A stretch of DNA of 64,000 nt from Puccinellia tenuiflora. Taxonomy: Eukaryota; Streptophyta; Magnoliopsida; Poales; Poaceae. The notes beneath the pieces are model-generated. The model ran no database searches and was not told where the DNA came from. It saw nothing but the letters and a program-made list of their open reading frames with translations. Made by a program: the position numbers and the translations under genes. The stretch covers positions 962,671-1,026,670 of the forward strand of contig QRDG01000814.1 in assembly GCA_012064385.1 (NCBI GenBank). The letters are read 5' to 3'. This document shows positions 20,717 through 33,300 of this stretch, piece by piece; within the stretch, counting starts at the first letter, position 1, and each line of letters begins with the position of its first letter.

Positions 20717-23700
20717 CCTGCAAGGTAGCCTTCCAGCTAACAGCACATCCACTAACAGTAAATACATAACCTGTGAGGGACCTCCTCTTATCCAAGTCGG
20801 CAGCAAAATCTGAATCCACATAGCCTGCGAGTCCCTCACCAGTCTTGCCAAACTTCAAGCAAGCGTTGGATGTGCCGCGAAGGTACCTGAAAATCCACTG
20901 AACAACTTTCCAATGTTCTTTACCAGGATTAGCCATGTATCGACTGACCAAGCTCATAGCATAAGACAAATCAGGTCGAGAACACACCATGGCATACATT
21001 AAGGAACCAACAGCACTAGAATATGGAACTCGAGACATGTACTCAATATCTTCATCAGTACTAGGACATTGCAATGCAGACAACTTAAAGTGAGGAGCAA
21101 TAGGCGTGCTAACAGACTTTGCACCATGCATGTTAAAACGATGAAGAACTTTCTTAATGTAACTCTCCTGACTAAGAAATAGCAATCTAAATTTTCTGTC
21201 TCTTGAAATTTCCATACCTAGAATTTTCTTAGCAGGACCAAGATCCTTCATCTCAAACTCACTACTCAACTGTTTCTTCAATGTAGTGATTTCTTTCATG
21301 CTCTTGGCAGCAATTAACATATCATCAACATATAGCAGTAAGTATATAGGCGATTCATCAACAAATTTAATGTACACACAGCTATCATATTCAGACCTCT
21401 TAAAGCCATGTGACATCATAAAAGAATCAAACCTTTTATACCACTGTCGAGGAGATTGTTTCAAACCGTAAAGGGACTTCTTTAGCTTGCACACGAAATC
21501 CTCCTTACCAGGCACTATGAACCCTTCTGGTTGGTCCATGTATATCTCCTCCTCAAGTTCTCCATGCAAAAATGCAGTCTTCACATCTAACTGCTCAAGC
21601 TCAAGATCATGCATAGCAACAATACTGAAGAATGTACGAATAGAACTATGCTTGACAACCGGGAGAACACATCATTATAATCCACACCGGGAATTTGGCT
21701 GAAACCTTTAGCTACTAACCTTGCCTTAAATCTTGGAGGCTCATTCGGAGACAAACCTTCCTTTCTCTTGAAGATCCACTTGCAGCGGACGGCCTTCTTT
21801 TGTTTAGGCAAGCGCACAACATCCCATGTGCCATTCTTCTCAAGTGATTGCATCTCCTCGTGCATTGCACCAATCCACTTGTCACGATCAACCGAAGCAA
21901 TAGCTTCAGTGTATGTAGCTGGTTCAGCCTCATGCTCCACCTGTTCAGCACAACTTAGAGCAAAATAAACAACATCACATTCTTCAATTAATCGGTTAGG
22001 GGGAACAATATTTCTCCTTGGCCGATCAGCAGCAATGGACGGTTGCTGCAAAACAGGATGTGAGGTTTGCACAATCTCCTCATCAACAGTTTCTATTACC
22101 TCCTCATCAACAGTTTCTGTTACCTCCTCATCTAGGTGCTCCATCTGCTCCACCTGCAAACGAACCTGTGGTTCGTCCTTATCAGAAGAATCTGGCACAA
22201 CATCAGTAGTCAGACTGTCCTGATACATAACAGATTCATTAAACACAACACTCCGACTGAAGAAAGTCTTTTTAGTTTCCGGATTCCACAACTTATATCC
22301 TTTCACTCCGGAACCATAACCAAGAAATAAACACTTAACAGCTCTAGGCTCTAACTTTCCATTATCAACATGAGCATAGGCAGTGCAACCAAAAACTTTC
22401 AATTGTGAATAATCAGCCGGCTCACCAGACCATACCTCAATAGGAGTTTTCTTGTCAAGGGGAATGGACGGTGACCTGTTGATCAAGTAGCAGGCGGTGT
22501 TGGCAGCCTCAGCCCAAAAACGCCTGTTCATGCGGGCGTTGGACAACATGCAGCGAGCTTTGGAGATGATAGTCCTGTTCATCCGCTCCGCTACACCATT
22601 CTGCTGAGGTGTGTACGGGATGGTGTGATGCCTGACAATGCCTTCCTGCCTGCAATAATCATCAAATTCATACGAACAAAATTCGCCACCATTGTCAGTA
22701 CGAAGCAACTTCACCTTCCTCTCAGTTTGCCTTTCAATCATAACTTTCCACTCTTTAAAAGCAGCAAAAGTATCATCTTTATTTTTCATAAAATAAGGCC
22801 AAACTCTTCTAGAGTAATCATCAATAATAGTAAGCATATAACGAGCACCACCATAAGAGGGCTTACGTGAAGGTCCCCACAAATCAGCATGTACATAATC
22901 TAATGTACCTTTAGTGGTATGAACGAAAGCATTGAACTTAACTCTCTTATGCTTACCAAACACGCAGTGTTCACAGAACGGCAACTTACTCATATTGCAG
23001 TCCTTCAGCAGTTCTCTCTTGACCAATTCTGCCATACCAAGTTCACTCATATGTCCAAGTCGCTTGTGCCAAAGGTTAGTTGTACTTGGATCATCATTAG
23101 TAATAACAGCAGCAGTACCAGACAAAGTGCTACCTTTAAGAATATATAACTTGGCAGAATTCATATCACCAACCATAACAATAAGAGAACCTTTCGATAC
23201 CTTCAGGCGTTTATTCCCTCCGGCATACTTGTACCCGTCACAGTCAAGGGTACTCAGCGAGATCAAGTTTCTTGCCATAGATGGTATGTGTTTCACTCCC
23301 GTCAGCGTGCGTGTCATCCCATCATGGGTCTTGACCTGAACAGATCCAACGCCAACAATATGACATTTGTTGTCGTTCCCCACACGCACGAAATCTCCAG
23401 TCTGCATAATCTCATAAGAACTGAACCAATCTTTGTTACAGCAAATATGAAACGAACAAGCAGTATCTAGAATCCACTCATCATCACGGGTAACACATGC
23501 AGCAAAAACAGCTAAGCATTCACCATCAGAACTATTATCACCAGCAACAACAGCAACCTTACCATTACCATTACCATTACCGTCAGATTTATTCTTCGGT
23601 TGGTAAGTACCGTTCCTTTTCTCCTTGTTCTGCACCTTCCAGCAATCATCAATGGTGTGATTGGTTTTCTTACAGTACCTGCAGAACTTGTCTCGTCCTT

Positions 23701-24387
23701 TGGACTTTGAACGGACTCTGCTCTTATCTTTGTTGTTGTTGTAGTAGTTGTTATCTCGTTGCTCAGGCCTGCCTCGAACCTGCAATGCATCGCCCTTGGA
23801 AGACGATGCGTCAGTCTGCACCATACCTTTCATCTTTTCCCTGGTCTGTAGGGCCTCACATACTTCCGCGAGGGTTAGATCATCGCGGCTCAACAATATG
23901 GTATCTCGCAGATTTGTAAAAGAATTAGGCAGCGAACATAACAACAGAAGAGCTAAATCTTCATCATCATATTTACCTCCATCGACACTAGGTCGGCCAC
24001 GATCTCCTTGAAGATCGACAAGTGGTTCATCACAGAACCACCTTCCTGCATCTTGTGCGAGAACAACTTCATCTACACGTGCATCTTGCTGGTTAGATCC
24101 TTGGACATGCAGATCGACTCCAGCTTAAGCCATAACGCTGCCGCAGATTTCTCCTGCAGCACCTCTTGCAAGATATCATTAGATAGATGAAGTTGAATTA
24201 ATGACAAAGCCTTACGATCCTTGCGCTTTTCTTCAGGAGTCCACTCCTTCGCGTCCTTCTTTCCGAACGCATCCAGCGCCTCATCAAGATCCGAAGCCTG
24301 CGAGAGGATCGCACGCATCTTGACTTGCCACAGAGAAAACCTCGTCTTGTAGTCCAGCAACGGTAGATCAAACTTCATCGATGCCAT
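20717..24387 (-). pseudogene. gag-pol polyprotein of Copia element C
   Basis: Starts MASMKFDLPLLDYKTRFSLW at 24387. Gag continues to a CCHC knuckle (CRYCKKTNHTIDDC, about 23695-23640). Protease has WILDTACSFH. Integrase has an HHCC finger (LWHKRLGHMSE, CEHCVFGKHK) and core residues in DYVHADLWGP, LLRTDNGGEF and TPQQNGVAERMNR. RT has KTAFLHGEL and YLLLYVDDM (about 21330). RNase H ends at SWKATLQ. Defects are a TAG near 24055, a one-base loss near 23975, a one-base loss in a C run near 21662, and the 3' truncation. Apart from these the frame is open over about 3.6 kb, so the copy is fairly young or the losses are sequence errors. Confidence 0.9.
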
Positions 24388-24426
24388 CGCAAAACCCTAA
24401 TCTGAAACCAAGGCTCTGATACCACT

Positions 24427-24851
24427 TGTTACAAGCGATAGCAAAACAACGATGAAATTAAGCAAGATCAAACCAACGGGGGACACGAGATTTTAACGTG
24501 GAAAACCCTTCCAACAAGGAAGAGAAAAACCACGGGCGCCAGCCAGCAATACTTCACTATTTCGGGGTGAGGTTACAAACGCGCCGGGATTTACAATGTG
24601 TGGCTTATCTCCGGCGACGGCTTACAAGACGTATTTATAGTGGTCCTGACCTAAACTAGGTCGGCAACAATCGGTGTCCTGGTCGGTTACAACTCGTACC
24701 GTACCCCCGGCAGTCCCCCTGTCTCGGGGCATCGCGGTGGGCTAACGCCTCCGCTTCGCTTCGGCCCAAGCCTACCGGCGACGGGCCTCGCTTCGCTCCG
24801 TCGTTAGCCTTCTCACTTATAAAAACGGATTTGGATCACCATAAAATAACA
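24427..24851 (-). repeat. 5' LTR of Copia element C
   Basis: 425 bp with TGTTA...TAACA ends. The internal primer site lies two bases away at 24412-24424. A TATA box (CTATAAATAC on the minus strand) is at about 24636-24645. The outer boundary at 24851 is placed by the terminal inverted repeat; no target duplication can be checked because the other end is missing. Confidence 0.8.
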
Positions 24852-25358
24852 GAGCATCCAAGAACATTGTAGGAACACTGGAAGTATAGGTAGTACATCT
24901 CAACTGAGTGTTGTTTTTTTGCGGGTAATTGTTGATTTGAGTTTGACCGGGTTCCATTTGCTAAGGCTCAACGAAAACCTGATGTTCAGCAGGTCCAAAA
25001 CACAAGTATACTTGAGTTTTTCAAAAGGCTCAGTGAAATATACATGCACGGATCTCGGAACAGTTGTGATCGTTGGATAGCTAGCTACCTGTGGAGAAGC
25101 TGTTTTTCAGTTGGTGGCAACACAGATCACAAGAATCCAAGAAGGGTTAAGGAACAGAGAGAGGACGAAGAAGCTAGATTTGATCAGTAAAAATTCAGTT
25201 GCTGGCCAATTGATAAACTGTCGACTGACACCTAGCAAATTCGTAGAAGTATTGTTTAGGTGCGCACGCGTACAACACGTGGCAAGTGGCACCATGACGC
25301 TGAGCCATATATATACCCGAATGTGACTGCTACGTCTAGCTGCATGCCTGATGAGAGG
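24852..25358 (+). promoter_or_regulatory. Upstream region of the acyltransferase gene
   Basis: No gene is seen. A TATA box (CATATATATACCC) lies at about 25306-25318, 41-53 bp before the chosen ATG, so the leader would be short. GCACACGTGGCA-like sequence (ACACGTGGCA at about 25273) contains a G-box core CACGTG. Confidence 0.5.
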
Positions 25359-26999
25359 ATGGCGGCAGCTCAAAAATTCGTCTTCTCCAACCTCCTCTCG
25401 ATCCTCTTCCATGGCAGCGGCGGCGGTACTCCGCCGGCTGCATTGCCTCCTCAGCACCCCTCTGAAAGTGTCTTCGTACACAGGCGTGTACCTCCCGCGG
25501 CGCGGCTCGCCGAGGCGAACGCGCTGGTCGTCGACGTCGACGGCGGCCTGCTCCTGTCGCGCTCCCTCTTTCCCTACTTCATGCTGGTAGCCGTGGAGGC
25601 CGGCGGCTTCCTCCGTGGGCTCCTTCTTCTCCTCCTCTACCCTGTCATAGCCTGCACCGGCGCCACCTGTGGCGGCGACGTGGCCGTGCGGGCTATGGCC
25701 TTCGTCGCCTTCTGCGGGCTCCGCGCCTCGCGGTTCCGTGTCGGCCGCGCCGTGCTGCCGCGGTGGCTCCTGGAGGACGTCGGGATCGAGGCGTTCAACG
25801 CCGTCCGGCGCCGGCCGTTTGGTGCTGCCGGTAAGAAGGCGGTGGTGGTTTGGGCCAGCAGGATGCCGAGGGTGATGGTGGAGCCGTTCTTGAAAGAGTA
25901 CCAAATAGCAGACGCCGCCGACATCGTCGCGGCGAGGGAGATGAAGGTGCTGTGGGGGTTCTACACCGGCCTCGTGGAGGACGGAGACGGCGAGGCGGCT
26001 TCGGCGGCGACGAAGCTCGTGAAGGGCGCCGTCGCCGGCGACGACGTCGTGGGAATCTCCGGTGGATCCCCGGAATTCCTTCTGCACTCTCTGTCTTCCT
26101 CGTGCAAGGAGCTGTACGTGGTGAGCGCCGAGGAGAAGAGCAAGTGGCGGCCGTTGCCGCGGCACGAGTACCCGAGGCCCCTCGTCTTCCACGATGGCCG
26201 CCTCGCCTTCCGCCCGACGCCGCTCGCCACCGTCGCCATGCTCGTCTGGCTCCCCTTCGGCGCCGCGCTCGCCGTGGTCCGCATCGCCGTCGCGATGGCG
26301 CTACCCTACCGCTACGCCACGCCGATCCTTGCCGCCACCGGCCAGTCGTGGCGCCTCCGCGGCTCGCTGCCTCGACCGTCGCGGTCGCCGTCGCGCGGAC
26401 AGCTGTACGTGTGCAACCACCGCACGCTCATCGATCCCGTGTACGTGTCCATCGCGCTGGACCGCCCCGTGCGTGCCGTGTCCTACAGCCTGAGCCGCCT
26501 CTCGGAGCTCATCTCCCCCATCGGCCGCACCGTCCACCTCGCCAGGGACCGCGCCCACGACGGCGCTGCCATGGCACGCCTCCTCGACGGCGGCGCGCAC
26601 GTCGTCGTCTGTCCCGAAGGCACCACCTGCCGCGAGCCGTACCTGCTCCGCTTCAGCCCGCTGTTCGCCGAGCTCAGCGGCCAAGGTGTCGTGCCCGTGG
26701 CGGTCGCTGTCGAGACGGCCATGTTCCACGCCACCACCGCCGGCGGCTGGAAGTCCATGGACCCGCTCTACTACATGGCTAACCCGAGGATGTGCTACAC
26801 GGTGGAGTTCCTCGACATGGTCGACACGGCGCCCGTCAGGGACGGCGCGGCGGCGAGCACCGACGTGGCCAACCGCGTGCAGCGGCTGATGGCGACCGCG
26901 CTTGGGTATGAGTGCACCATGCTCACCAGGAAGGACAAGTATCTCATGCTCGCCGGCAACGACGGCATCGTGGGCGCAAAGGGGCCAACGTGTCAGTGA
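25359..26999 (+). CDS. Glycerol-3-phosphate acyltransferase (land-plant GPAT family)
   Basis: A single-exon gene for a 546-residue membrane acyltransferase that would move an acyl group from acyl-CoA to glycerol-3-phosphate, in the cutin/suberin or anther lipid routes known for this family. An N-terminal HAD-phosphatase-like domain starts with VVDVDGGLLLSRSLFPYF (about 57-74); the first Asp pair is kept in altered context. Hydrophobic segments lie at about 75-105 and 290-320. The acyltransferase domain has motif I NHRTLIDP (His354, Asp359) and a later block PEGTTCREP (Pro419 on). The ATG at 25359 has A at -3 and G at +4; an in-frame ATG at 25344 has a poor context, and codons further upstream precede the TATA box. 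GC content is very high, as in many grass single-exon genes. Subfamily was not assigned. Confidence 0.9.
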   Translation: MAAAQKFVFSNLLSILFHGSGGGTPPAALPPQHPSESVFVHRRVPPAARLAEANALVVDVDGGLLLSRSLFPYFMLVAVEAGGFLRGLLLLLLYPVIACTGATCGGDVAVRAMAFVAFCGLRASRFRVGRAVLPRWLLEDVGIEAFNAVRRRPFGAAGKKAVVVWASRMPRVMVEPFLKEYQIADAADIVAAREMKVLWGFYTGLVEDGDGEAASAATKLVKGAVAGDDVVGISGGSPEFLLHSLSSSCKELYVVSAEEKSKWRPLPRHEYPRPLVFHDGRLAFRPTPLATVAMLVWLPFGAALAVVRIAVAMALPYRYATPILAATGQSWRLRGSLPRPSRSPSRGQLYVCNHRTLIDPVYVSIALDRPVRAVSYSLSRLSELISPIGRTVHLARDRAHDGAAMARLLDGGAHVVVCPEGTTCREPYLLRFSPLFAELSGQGVVPVAVAVETAMFHATTAGGWKSMDPLYYMANPRMCYTVEFLDMVDTAPVRDGAAASTDVANRVQRLMATALGYECTMLTRKDKYLMLAGNDGIVGAKGPTCQ

Positions 27000-28356
27000 C
27001 AGCGACACAGATTTTTTTAGTAAAAGCATATGAATGTAAACTACTGGTCCTTTCTAATTGAAAGATTTATCCTCTTAAGTTTTTGGGTGTGACTATCAAT
27101 TGAATGCTAATTAACTTAGTCATACATCATGTGACGTCATTGTCTAAACTGCAAGTGAGAAAAATTGTCCCCGACCGCTGAATAGCTCGTGATTCGTGCT
27201 AGTCATGAGTTGTAATCCACAGTCGATGGCGTTAGTTCTCAATGAATTGAAAATTAGTCACTCCCTCTTATATGAATACATGTGATACTGTGATAGTATA
27301 AGAATTGTATAGATATTCTTTAATCTTCATAAGAGTGGAAATGATAATACAAAAATAATCTACCGAACTTTCAGAGGTAGCCTAATGAAATAAACCTCGT
27401 ACGATGGGATTGGAGGACATGAGCAACCAGAAGAGGAATATGAGAGGGGAATATAGTAGGTGGAGGGAGGGATAGCGTCGACGAGGCGGGAGGGGGAATG
27501 GGGTAGTGGCTGCGACTGGTCAGTGACACCTAGGAATCATTGGCGGTGGAATGGGTAATGAGCTCCCCAATGATTAGAAGAATGCCCTATCGGAGTAAGG
27601 AGGCATCCTGACTTGACGTCGATTGTGGAGATGTGGAATCATATTAGATCTTGGTCGTAAGAAAAACGAGGGGCCGAGAAATGCTGGTGTATAGAGATGG
27701 CAGAGAGGGCGAGGAGAGGGACAAGGGTGAGGCTCGGATAGATGCGAAGTGATGAGGGCAAGAGAAAGGGGAAGCTGGGTCTTAGAAAGTTTTACCCCAC
27801 ACACTCCCTGGCGTCACATCATATAATCTATAACGACCGCATCGACTAATCATTCTAGCTAGAGGAAGAAACAAGAGTTGCGGTATATTGAAAGAATGAA
27901 AATGATTTAAAATTGTTAATAAAGCTTAACTTGTGGTGCTTAACTTACTTCTATAATCTACCGTCGAAATAGATAGTCACGAAAGTAAAAAGAAAAAATC
28001 AGACGTGTGTTTAATTGTGCAAAACCGCATGAAAAGTTGAAGTATGTTAACACGGCTCGATCTCAAACATAGTTTAAAACCATTTTTGTTCGCAATTCGG
28101 TTGAGTAGTTGTGATTGCTGGAATGTAAGATCGAAATAGCGCGATCTAAAATGTCCTAGAAATGCAAAAAAAATGGCATGACATACTTGGATTCCACATA
28201 TGCTTGCTTACTAAGTCTAGCTTTCAAACAAGAAACATGCATGTTATGCTACCTTAACGGAGCAAATTGTGGGAAGTGGGAAGGCTAAGGAACAAGTATC
28301 TAGCAAGTTGGCATTATTCCTGAAGAAGAAAAGAAACATAACATGATAACAAAAAG
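27000..28356. other. Intergenic region after the acyltransferase gene
   Basis: The 3' UTR of the acyltransferase gene lies at its start. The rest is AT-rich with short open frames that have no recognisable motifs. The region just before 28357 holds the TTTTT (minus strand) terminator of the tRNA gene. Nothing else is supported. Confidence 0.5.
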
Positions 28357-28428
28357 TGCGTCTGCCGGGAGTCGAACCCGGGTCTATTGCTTGGAAGGCA
28401 ATTATCCTAACCGTTGGACTACAGACGC
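28357..28428 (-). tRNA. tRNA-Gly-UCC: tRNA-Gly (anticodon UCC)
   Basis: The minus strand folds as a 72-nt tRNA. The acceptor stem is GCGTCTG with CAGACGC and discriminator A; the anticodon stem ATTGC/GCAAT has loop CTTCCAA (anticodon TCC); the T arm is CCGGG TTCGACT CCCGG. There is no intron. A run of five T on the minus strand (28355-28351) ends Pol III transcription just downstream. No CCA is encoded, as expected for a nuclear plant tRNA gene. Confidence 0.97.
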
Positions 28429-30306
28429 GTCGATGACAGTGACAATTCGGTACGCCATACAACCAAGTTGAAAAATACGTCTACACGCCTCCCCACGCTC
28501 TCTTGTGGCTTCCAACTTCAAGACGAAACCTTACTCCTCTGTAATCACTACTGCAAGTACCTACTATGATTAATCAGTGATAAAACTGTTTTGTGAGGAT
28601 AAACGGTGGAAGAAATACCATTGATCATTTGATCAATGGCCTGGATAGTTCTTCCGCCATGAATAGATTTCCTGGAATTCTGCCTGGACAATTCTCCTGG
28701 CATCAAAAATATATGCTGGAATGTGGCCTAGACAGCTCTTCTTACAAGAAAAAAAGAAGGGATTGGCTGAAATGCTGTCTTGATCAACTTTGGAGAATGA
28801 ACAGGACAAAGTAGTTAGGCAGTGAGAGCCTCCCACGATACTAACCCGTACAAGAATTGAGCAGAAAGTCATAGAGCTTTCCACATCATAGCTATAATGT
28901 TAAAGGGAATGTAGCCATAATGTTAAAGAGAACCTACACTTAGCACACCACATGATGAACCAGGACAAATCCAACAAGTTTATCTGTACAATGATGGAGG
29001 ACTTCAGTTTGGTGCTTCACAAATATGTTGCATCAGAAATTGGAATTTGTTTGAAGGTTCTTCAGATTTTGAAACAGACTAATAATAAATCAACAAGATG
29101 TCAAGATAAAAATTTGTCAGTAGGACATACTGGAGGTCTCCAGATCGTTATCAGATGGATAAAGGGGACCACAAGGGGTGATCAAAGCTTCCGGATCATA
29201 GATACACTGTTCGAAGCAAAATACAGGATCATGCACAAGCACAACAGTGGACAAACAACAGTAAGTGAAAACTCAACGAATGATCTAGGCAATGCAGAGA
29301 TGACATACTTAGAAAAAAAATCCCAGGCTACTTGTAAATAGTTCCAAGTCTGAAACTCAAGGCACAAGTCCTAAATGCAACATAAAGCATGTAATGACAG
29401 AACAAAATGATATATGAAATTCATAGAGATACAGTACAACTATATAAATGCGAAGAAGGATGGTCATAATCATACACAAATGAGCTTATACTGAAGGCAA
29501 ATTGCAAATATTAATATCCTCTATTTGGCAGAATGTTAGAAACAACATGTGGAGGAAATCAACGACAAACAAGTCATGGGCATGAACAAGATTCCCTACG
29601 TTAGTGCCGGTTATTAATTGAACAATTCATTTAGTCATATCAGCCTTTATTGAGCATGCAAGGCAACTACCAACAACTGTTGAACAGTATTAAGGTATGA
29701 TCATGAATGAAGTTCATGACTTCACATACCCAGCCAATCATGTTTCACATCATTAGTATGTCATCATATAGGAATACAAGGGTTTAATGAACTGATAAAA
29801 GGAAGTGGCCAGCAAACATAAGAACTCCAGGAAGGATTTCAGCAACTATGATGCAGAATATGAAATACTGAAGCAACTTCTAAAGAGACACAGCAACTGG
29901 AACGCATCTACAACAAAATAATCCTGATAACTACTCAAAAAGGAGAATATCAGAAGTAGCGGAAGCACGTCTTCATCTAACTATAGACCAGCGTACTGGC
30001 AAATGCATCTAAATTTGTAACATTTTAACCCACACTACGGTATTTGGGCTTTTGATAATTTTTAGAACAGGAAGGTGTGCATCTACAAGGGAATGATCAT
30101 ATCACATGATTCCGAAACATGAACAGCTCTATATCCAGGGAGAACACCTAATGAACTCATCTCACTAATCATATCATCATAACAATGGTCGTCGTCTGGT
30201 ACAGGGAAAACACCTAACTGTAGTTACTTCATCATACAAGTCTTCCTTTGTATAAGAACTAAAATCAGACTTATACTACATGAAAATCATACAGTAGATA
30301 CACATG
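28429..30306. other. Intergenic region between tRNA-Gly and the bS6 gene
   Basis: AT-rich sequence with no convincing coding region. The longest open frames (for example 28952-29341) show no family motifs and are unlikely to be genes. The 3' UTR of the bS6 gene must reach into its right end. Confidence 0.5.
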
Positions 30307-33300
30307 CTACCTCAAGACCTTCTCCGCTGTATACTTCTCCAGTTTCACCTTTCTATTCCTTCTTCTCAGGTCTTCTGCGCTATCATCGTAAACTTCATCA
30401 ACAAGAATGATTTCAGGTTCATCACTGGCTTCAACATCATCAACAACATTGACATCCTCACCCTCATCATTCCCATCATCCGCCTTCCCATATTCCTCAT
30501 CAATATATTCATCATCCAGCTGTTGACTTCGCATGGCGTGGAACTCTGGTGGGGGAGGGCAGTCTTCAGTAATCGCCTCATCTCGTTTCATCACTAGGTG
30601 TCTAATAATTCTTTCATCCTTATCTAGCAGGGTCTTGAAATCGTTGATGCATTTTGCCTGTATCTCAAAGTTCATTAGGACGTAGTTGGCATGTGTTGCT
30701 TTCTTTATCTTGTAAGCAAGTCTACGCAGTCCCCAGTTGTTCACCCTCCATATCCGTCCTTTTCTCTCTCGGAGAAAATCTACAATAGAACAATGAACAT
30801 TATACTATACCTTTTAGTGGCACAATGTTGCAGCAGAACTGAAATACCCAAAATAGTATGTTTCAGGTGTTTAGACAAGAACATGGCTTCAGGAGAGTGT
30901 CAACCTGTTGTGGACTTAGATCCACAATGGATAACTACTGTGCAGAAGATAGCCAGACGGCTTGGCCGCGAGCGGTTGGGTAGACATAGGTTGAGAAGAG
31001 AGAATAACCAGGGGTAGATTAGATTGACTGTTCTTCCTTGATTCGATAGGTTGGCAACCATGGTCCGGTTGCCCTCACGGCTCCATGTCTCGGCACATTA
31101 CGCGTCAGCTCTGCTGTACCCAATGCCACCACATGTGCTGCTTCAGGTTGTGTTGCCGCTGCTGGATCTGATGCTTTAGGGTGTTCACCTATCAAGATCG
31201 GCATCACTTGAACTTCTATTTGCACCTTTGTATTTGTTACGCCTGGCTGCGGTACCACCGCCACTAGTTGCGCTGCAGCGCCTGGTTGCTCACTCTTGAT
31301 TAATTTGGCTGCGCCCACTGGCGCTGCAGTGCTGATGAACATCTGTGCCGCTACAGCTTCTTCCTCTGGCGCTGCTTCTTCATGCGCCTCTGCCACTGCT
31401 TGTGCAACAGAAGTTTCTGCCGTCCTTTTCTCTTTCTCCACGACAATCTCTAGCATATGCATCTTAAATTCGTCAAAGATGGGTTGAAGGGAGACCTTGA
31501 AACATTGCATGAAAGAGTCAACATCAAAGGCCATGGTGGTCGGCTCTGATACCAAATGTTGTGGACTTAAATCCACAACGGGATAATTATCGTGCAGAAG
31601 ATAGCCAGACGGCATGGCTGCGAGGGGTTGGGTAGACATAGGTTAAGAAGAGAGAATAACCAGGGATAGATTAGATTGATTGTCTTCCTTGATTCGATAA
31701 CTTACATGACCGACACATATATACTACCTCCTAACTTGACACCCAAGCCATTATACTTTCGTAATACTTACTGTTACGTATTAACCTTTCCTAATCCTAT
31801 CTCTAACTCATCATTCCTGCTTCAAGTTGTCCCCTTCATGAACTCTTCCCTAGCCGGCTCCTTCCCTGAGTCTTATTGGGAGGCAACATGCTAATGTCCA
31901 CAACACAACCTCTTGTCATCATAACATGACACGAGAATGTGATTAAGTTTGTCATGCGCATTGTGACTGAGATTAACTCACTGAGGATTTGAGTACAACC
32001 AAACTAATCCACACCTCTGTAAAACTGAATAAGTGATGGCTGAGTATTGAGAATTTACCTTGTACTTTTGATACAACGTCTTCAACTTCCTCCACACGGT
32101 CCTCATGAATGAGGTAAACAACTTCGTAGTGACGCACTGCAGAAGGATAAGAGAAAGTTCATGCTGATCTTAGATCACCACATCTAAATTGGCATGCAAA
32201 TGACAAGTCATAGATAAGCAATTAATAATATTTTCCTAAAGAGGAAAGGGATGAGGTCTTACTTCTTTGCAGATTTAAACCACTCTCTAGCTGAATGTTA
32301 AGAAGCTCATATAGCTTTTCTGCAAAGGTAGTTGGGTTAGACTGATCGTATATTTACACAAAAAGGACCACATGAGTGCAAACTGAATATCACCTTCTTC
32401 GGCATCAGCAAATTCAGGTGAATCTTCACCGTCCTCTTTCACCATTTTCTGCAGAACAATCAACATACAGAACATAATCAACTATTGATCTCATCCTGCG
32501 CTTCATTCTCAAGGAATAATATTAATATTGAAAGTTAAACTTAATCCAAGAAATCCAACATGAAAATGATTTTAACTATTAGAGTTTGTCTATCATTTGA
32601 GTTTTTGGCAATGATAGTTTGGTCCAATGGCTAACTTGTAACGACAGACGAGGATTGGCAACCGATACTGTACTTCTCTCAAGCAGATTATTTACAGAGT
32701 CTTATCCTGATGCGGCATTAGAGTTTGCTGGTTCTTCAAAATAACCTCAAGCAGTGGAAGGAGACAAGGAGAAGCTTCAATTGCTGTTTGGGGAGGAGGA
32801 GCACGCCAGCCAAGGCCTTGAGTAGCGCCGGTTAGTTTTAGGTCTGCTGTGTAGTTCCTGCTGTCTAGAAAGACTTTCAACCTGATTCGGTTAGTTGTCA
32901 TTCTGTTTGCTGCAGGCTGAATGCCGGTTGGAATTTCGCTCTGATTCCCCAGTTGGTCAAGTCTGTGTTGTTTCAGAGTTTCCAGCAAAAAGACTACTCT
33001 GATGACGGTTGGAATTGCGCTCTGTTTCGTAGGTCACCCGTAACCTGGTATGCCCAGCAAAAAAGACTACTTGTATCGCCTTCGAATAAATCTGGGCCAC
33101 TCTGCGATCTTTCTTATAAAAGAGATGAGGGGCCAAATGGCAAGCAAGGCAGGTGAAGTTACGAACAAAAATTGCCAGGAAAATCCGGTGCCTCCCCCAC
33201 AATTACTGGCATTTTGGCTAAGCTACAAACATTGCAGGTTTTATCACTAGAATTGAATCAGTGATAAAAAAATCTCAGACAGCCATTGCAACATCATTTC

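Larger units (their letters stand above)
20716..24851 (-). mobile_element. Element C: Ty1/Copia retrotransposon, 3' end lost
   Basis: Minus-strand Copia with 5' LTR 24427-24851, a tRNA-Met type primer site 24412-24424 (TGGTATCAGAGCC), then gag-pol in Copia order (gag, protease, integrase, RT, RNase H). It is cut within RNase H at 20716 by the 3' LTR of element B. Its remaining part and 3' LTR should lie left of element B but are not there. Integrase and RT motifs fit the Tnt1/Tork-like group; this lineage call is tentative. Confidence 0.88.

Noticed and set aside
25107..26192. A 361-codon open frame antisense to the acyltransferase gene.
   Set aside because: It is a shadow of a very GC-rich gene, has no domain, and the plus strand has clear GPAT motifs.
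28244..28462. A 72-codon open frame over the tRNA.
   Set aside because: It is fully explained by the tRNA-Gly gene on the same strand.
28952..29341. A 129-codon open frame in the intergenic region.
   Set aside because: AT-rich, without motifs, codon bias or promoter context.
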